64,000 bases of DNA. Origin: Granulicella sp. GTDB taxonomy: Bacteria; Acidobacteriota; Terriglobia; Terriglobales; Acidobacteriaceae. Under the pieces are notes generated by a model. That model searched no databases, was not told where the DNA came from, and saw only the letters and a list, made by a program, of their open reading frames with translations. Each line of letters opens with the position of its first letter. The stretch's first letter is position 1. Both the position numbers and the translations under genes were made by a program. Below, piece after piece: positions 62,595-64,000 of this stretch. Where the stretch lies: contig JANXYX010000050.1 of NCBI GenBank assembly GCA_025408425.1, forward strand, positions 218,622-282,621. Direction: 5' to 3'.

Positions 62595-64000
62595 ATGTCG
62601 AAAAACCCCATCGCCACCATCGCCTCCCTCTCCGCTCACGAAGGCCAATCCGTCACTCTCCGCGGCTGGCTCTACAATCTCCGAGCCTCCGGCAAACTTC
62701 TCTTCCCCATCTTCCGCGACGGAACCGGCACCATCCAGGGCATCGTCCCCAAAGCCGCCGTCTCCGAAGCCGTCTTCGAAACCCTCAAAAACCTCACCCT
62801 CGAGTCCTCCCTCATCGTCACCGGCAAAGTCCGCGCCGACTCCCGCGCCCCCTCCGGCTTCGAGCTAGACGTCGAAGACGTCCACGTCATCCAGCGCGTC
62901 CCCGACGACACTCCCTTCCCCATCACCCTCAAAGAGCACGGCGTCGACTTCCTCATGGAGCACCGCCACCTCTGGATCCGCACCCCTCGCCAATCCGCCA
63001 TCCTCCGCGTCCGCGCCACCATCATGCGTGCCGCAGCCGAGTACTTCGACACCAACGGCTTCATCCGCACCGATCCACCCATCCTCACCCCCAACGCCTG
63101 CGAAGGAACCTCCGAACTCTTCGAGATGGACTACTTCGACGACGACAAAGCCTACCTCACCCAATCCGGCCAGCTCTACATCGAAGCCACCGCCCTCGCA
63201 CTAGGCAAGGTCTACTCCTTCGGCCCCACCTTCCGCGCCGAAAAATCCAAAACCCGCCGCCACCTCACCGAATTCTGGATGGTCGAACCCGAAGTCGCCT
63301 TCCTCGAACTCGACGGCCTCCTCAACCTCGCCGAGTCCTTCATCACCCACATCGTCACCGCCGTCCTCACCCACCACCGCGCCGACCTCAAAGTAATCGG
63401 CCGCGACATCCCCAAACTGGAAGCCGTCATCGCCCCCACCCCAGGCGAACATACTTCAGAATTGTCATCCTTCGCCGAAGGCGGAGGACCTGCTTCTCGC
63501 ACTTCCCCCACTCCCAACCGCTTCCCCCGCCTCTCCTACGACGAAGCCCACGCCATGCTCGAAGACGCCTTCACCCGCGGCCTCATCGAAAACGAGCACA
63601 AATACGGCGACGACTTCGGCTCCCCCGACGAGACCTACATCTCCTCCCAGTTCACCAGGCCCGTCATGATCCACCGCTACCCCGCCGCCATAAAAGCCTT
63701 CTACATGCAGCCCGACCCGCTCGACCCCACCAAGGCTCTCTGCGTCGACGTCCTCGCCCCCGAGGGCTACGGAGAAATCATCGGCGGCAGCCAGCGCGTA
63801 GACTCCTACGAGCTCCTAAAGTCCCGCATCGAAGAACACAACCTCCCCCTCGCCGCCTTCCAGTGGTACCTCGACCTACGCAAATACGGCTCCGTCCCCC
63901 ACAGCGGCTTCGGCATGGGCATCGAACGAGCCGTAGCCTGGATCTGCGGCCTCGACCACGTCCGCGAAACCATCCCCTTCGCCCGCACCCTCAACCGCAT
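62595..64000 (+). CDS. asnS: Asparaginyl-tRNA synthetase (5' part), interrupted by a repeat-encoded insertion
   Basis: Starts ATG 62595 and stays open to the right edge (about 468 codons seen). N-terminal OB-fold '[34 protein letters not shown]', then class II motif 2 '[27 protein letters not shown]' and motif 3 '[18 protein letters not shown]', with '[23 protein letters not shown]' typical of AsnRS. It charges tRNA-Asn. At residues about 287-302 ([15 protein letters not shown]) palindromic copy D reads through in frame, adding a loop to the protein. Confidence 0.95.
   Translation, partial: MSKNPIATIASLSAHEGQSVTLRGWLYNLRASGKLLFPIFRDGTGTIQGIVPKAAVSEAVFETLKNLTLESSLIVTGKVRADSRAPSGFELDVEDVHVIQRVPDDTPFPITLKEHGVDFLMEHRHLWIRTPRQSAILRVRATIMRAAAEYFDTNGFIRTDPPILTPNACEGTSELFEMDYFDDDKAYLTQSGQLYIEATALALGKVYSFGPTFRAEKSKTRRHLTEFWMVEPEVAFLELDGLLNLAESFITHIVTAVLTHHRADLKVIGRDIPKLEAVIAPTPGEHTSELSSFAEGGGPASRTSPTPNRFPRLSYDEAHAMLEDAFTRGLIENEHKYGDDFGSPDETYISSQFTRPVMIHRYPAAIKAFYMQPDPLDPTKALCVDVLAPEGYGEIIGGSQRVDSYELLKSRIEEHNLPLAAFQWYLDLRKYGSVPHSGFGMGIERAVAWICGLDHVRETIPFARTLNR
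63464..63493. repeat. Palindromic GTCATCC...CTGC repeat, copy D, inside asnS
   Basis: 30-base copy TCCTTCGCC-GAA-GGCGGAGGA framed by GTCA and CCTGC, lying within the asnS coding sequence. Its length is a multiple of three and it contains no stop in the asnS frame. Confidence 0.8.

Overview
The window is a gene-dense, moderately high-GC bacterial chromosome segment. Ribosomal-protein, PRPP-synthetase and ispE genes are present, two tRNAs are seen, and there is no rRNA, phage, CRISPR or insertion sequence. The combination of an ispE - tRNA-Gln - prs - rplY - pth - rpsF - rpsR - rplI block, many secreted plant-polymer or phenolic functions, DUF2165 and FtsX-type permeases, and GTCATCC...CTGC palindromic repeats suggests a soil Acidobacteriota of the Terriglobia (Edaphobacter/Granulicella/Terriglobus type). 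That assignment is inference from gene content, not from a search.

Layout. 1-2.0 kb: the start of a Tat-exported sugar isomerase-like protein, a DUF2165 membrane protein and a cytochrome c with an oxidoreductase-like N-terminal domain. 2.07-13.2 kb: a compact three-transcript cluster with RidA, formamidase-like, HpxZ/AtzH-like, DUF3891, a split SsuABC/ThiXYZ-type ABC importer, a CocE-like hydrolase, a creatininase-family amidohydrolase, an FAD-linked oxidase, a nucleobase-deaminase-like protein and an amidase. It looks like an importer plus a stepwise C-N bond-cleaving pathway for an unidentified N-heterocycle, ureide or amide, and it is the best candidate for an undescribed system here. 13.5-18.1 kb: a glycosyltransferase and a large secreted protein with three chitobiase-like repeats.

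18.6-39.2 kb: a phenolic catabolism supercluster. A tannase/feruloyl esterase-family protein could release hydroxycinnamates. An ADP-forming acyl-CoA synthetase (FerA type), a hydroxycinnamoyl-CoA hydratase-lyase and an aldehyde dehydrogenase would convert p-coumarate to 4-hydroxybenzoate. PobA gives protocatechuate; PcaHG, PcaB, PcaC, PcaD, a CatIJ-type CoA-transferase and PcaF complete the beta-ketoadipate pathway. An AAHS-family importer and MarR, IclR and TetR regulators are embedded. A bicupin dioxygenase and an esterase flank the set.

39.4-48.2 kb: a diheme thiosulfate-dehydrogenase-like cytochrome with a secreted DsrE-like protein, tRNA-Ser(UGA), a MacB/FtsX-type permease, then the conserved translation/nucleotide block. 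48.2-64 kb: two ECF sigma factor loci, a gamma-glutamyltransferase, a MarR regulator, a GDSL hydrolase, an aldo/keto reductase, a TIM-barrel epimerase, an O-methyltransferase, two hexanucleotide repeat arrays and the 5' part of asnS, which carries a palindromic repeat inside its reading frame.

Functions are assigned from recognisable motifs and family resemblance read by eye. Start codons were often moved inward from the longest reading frame to a signal peptide or Shine-Dalgarno (SD) motif; the reason is given in each entry.
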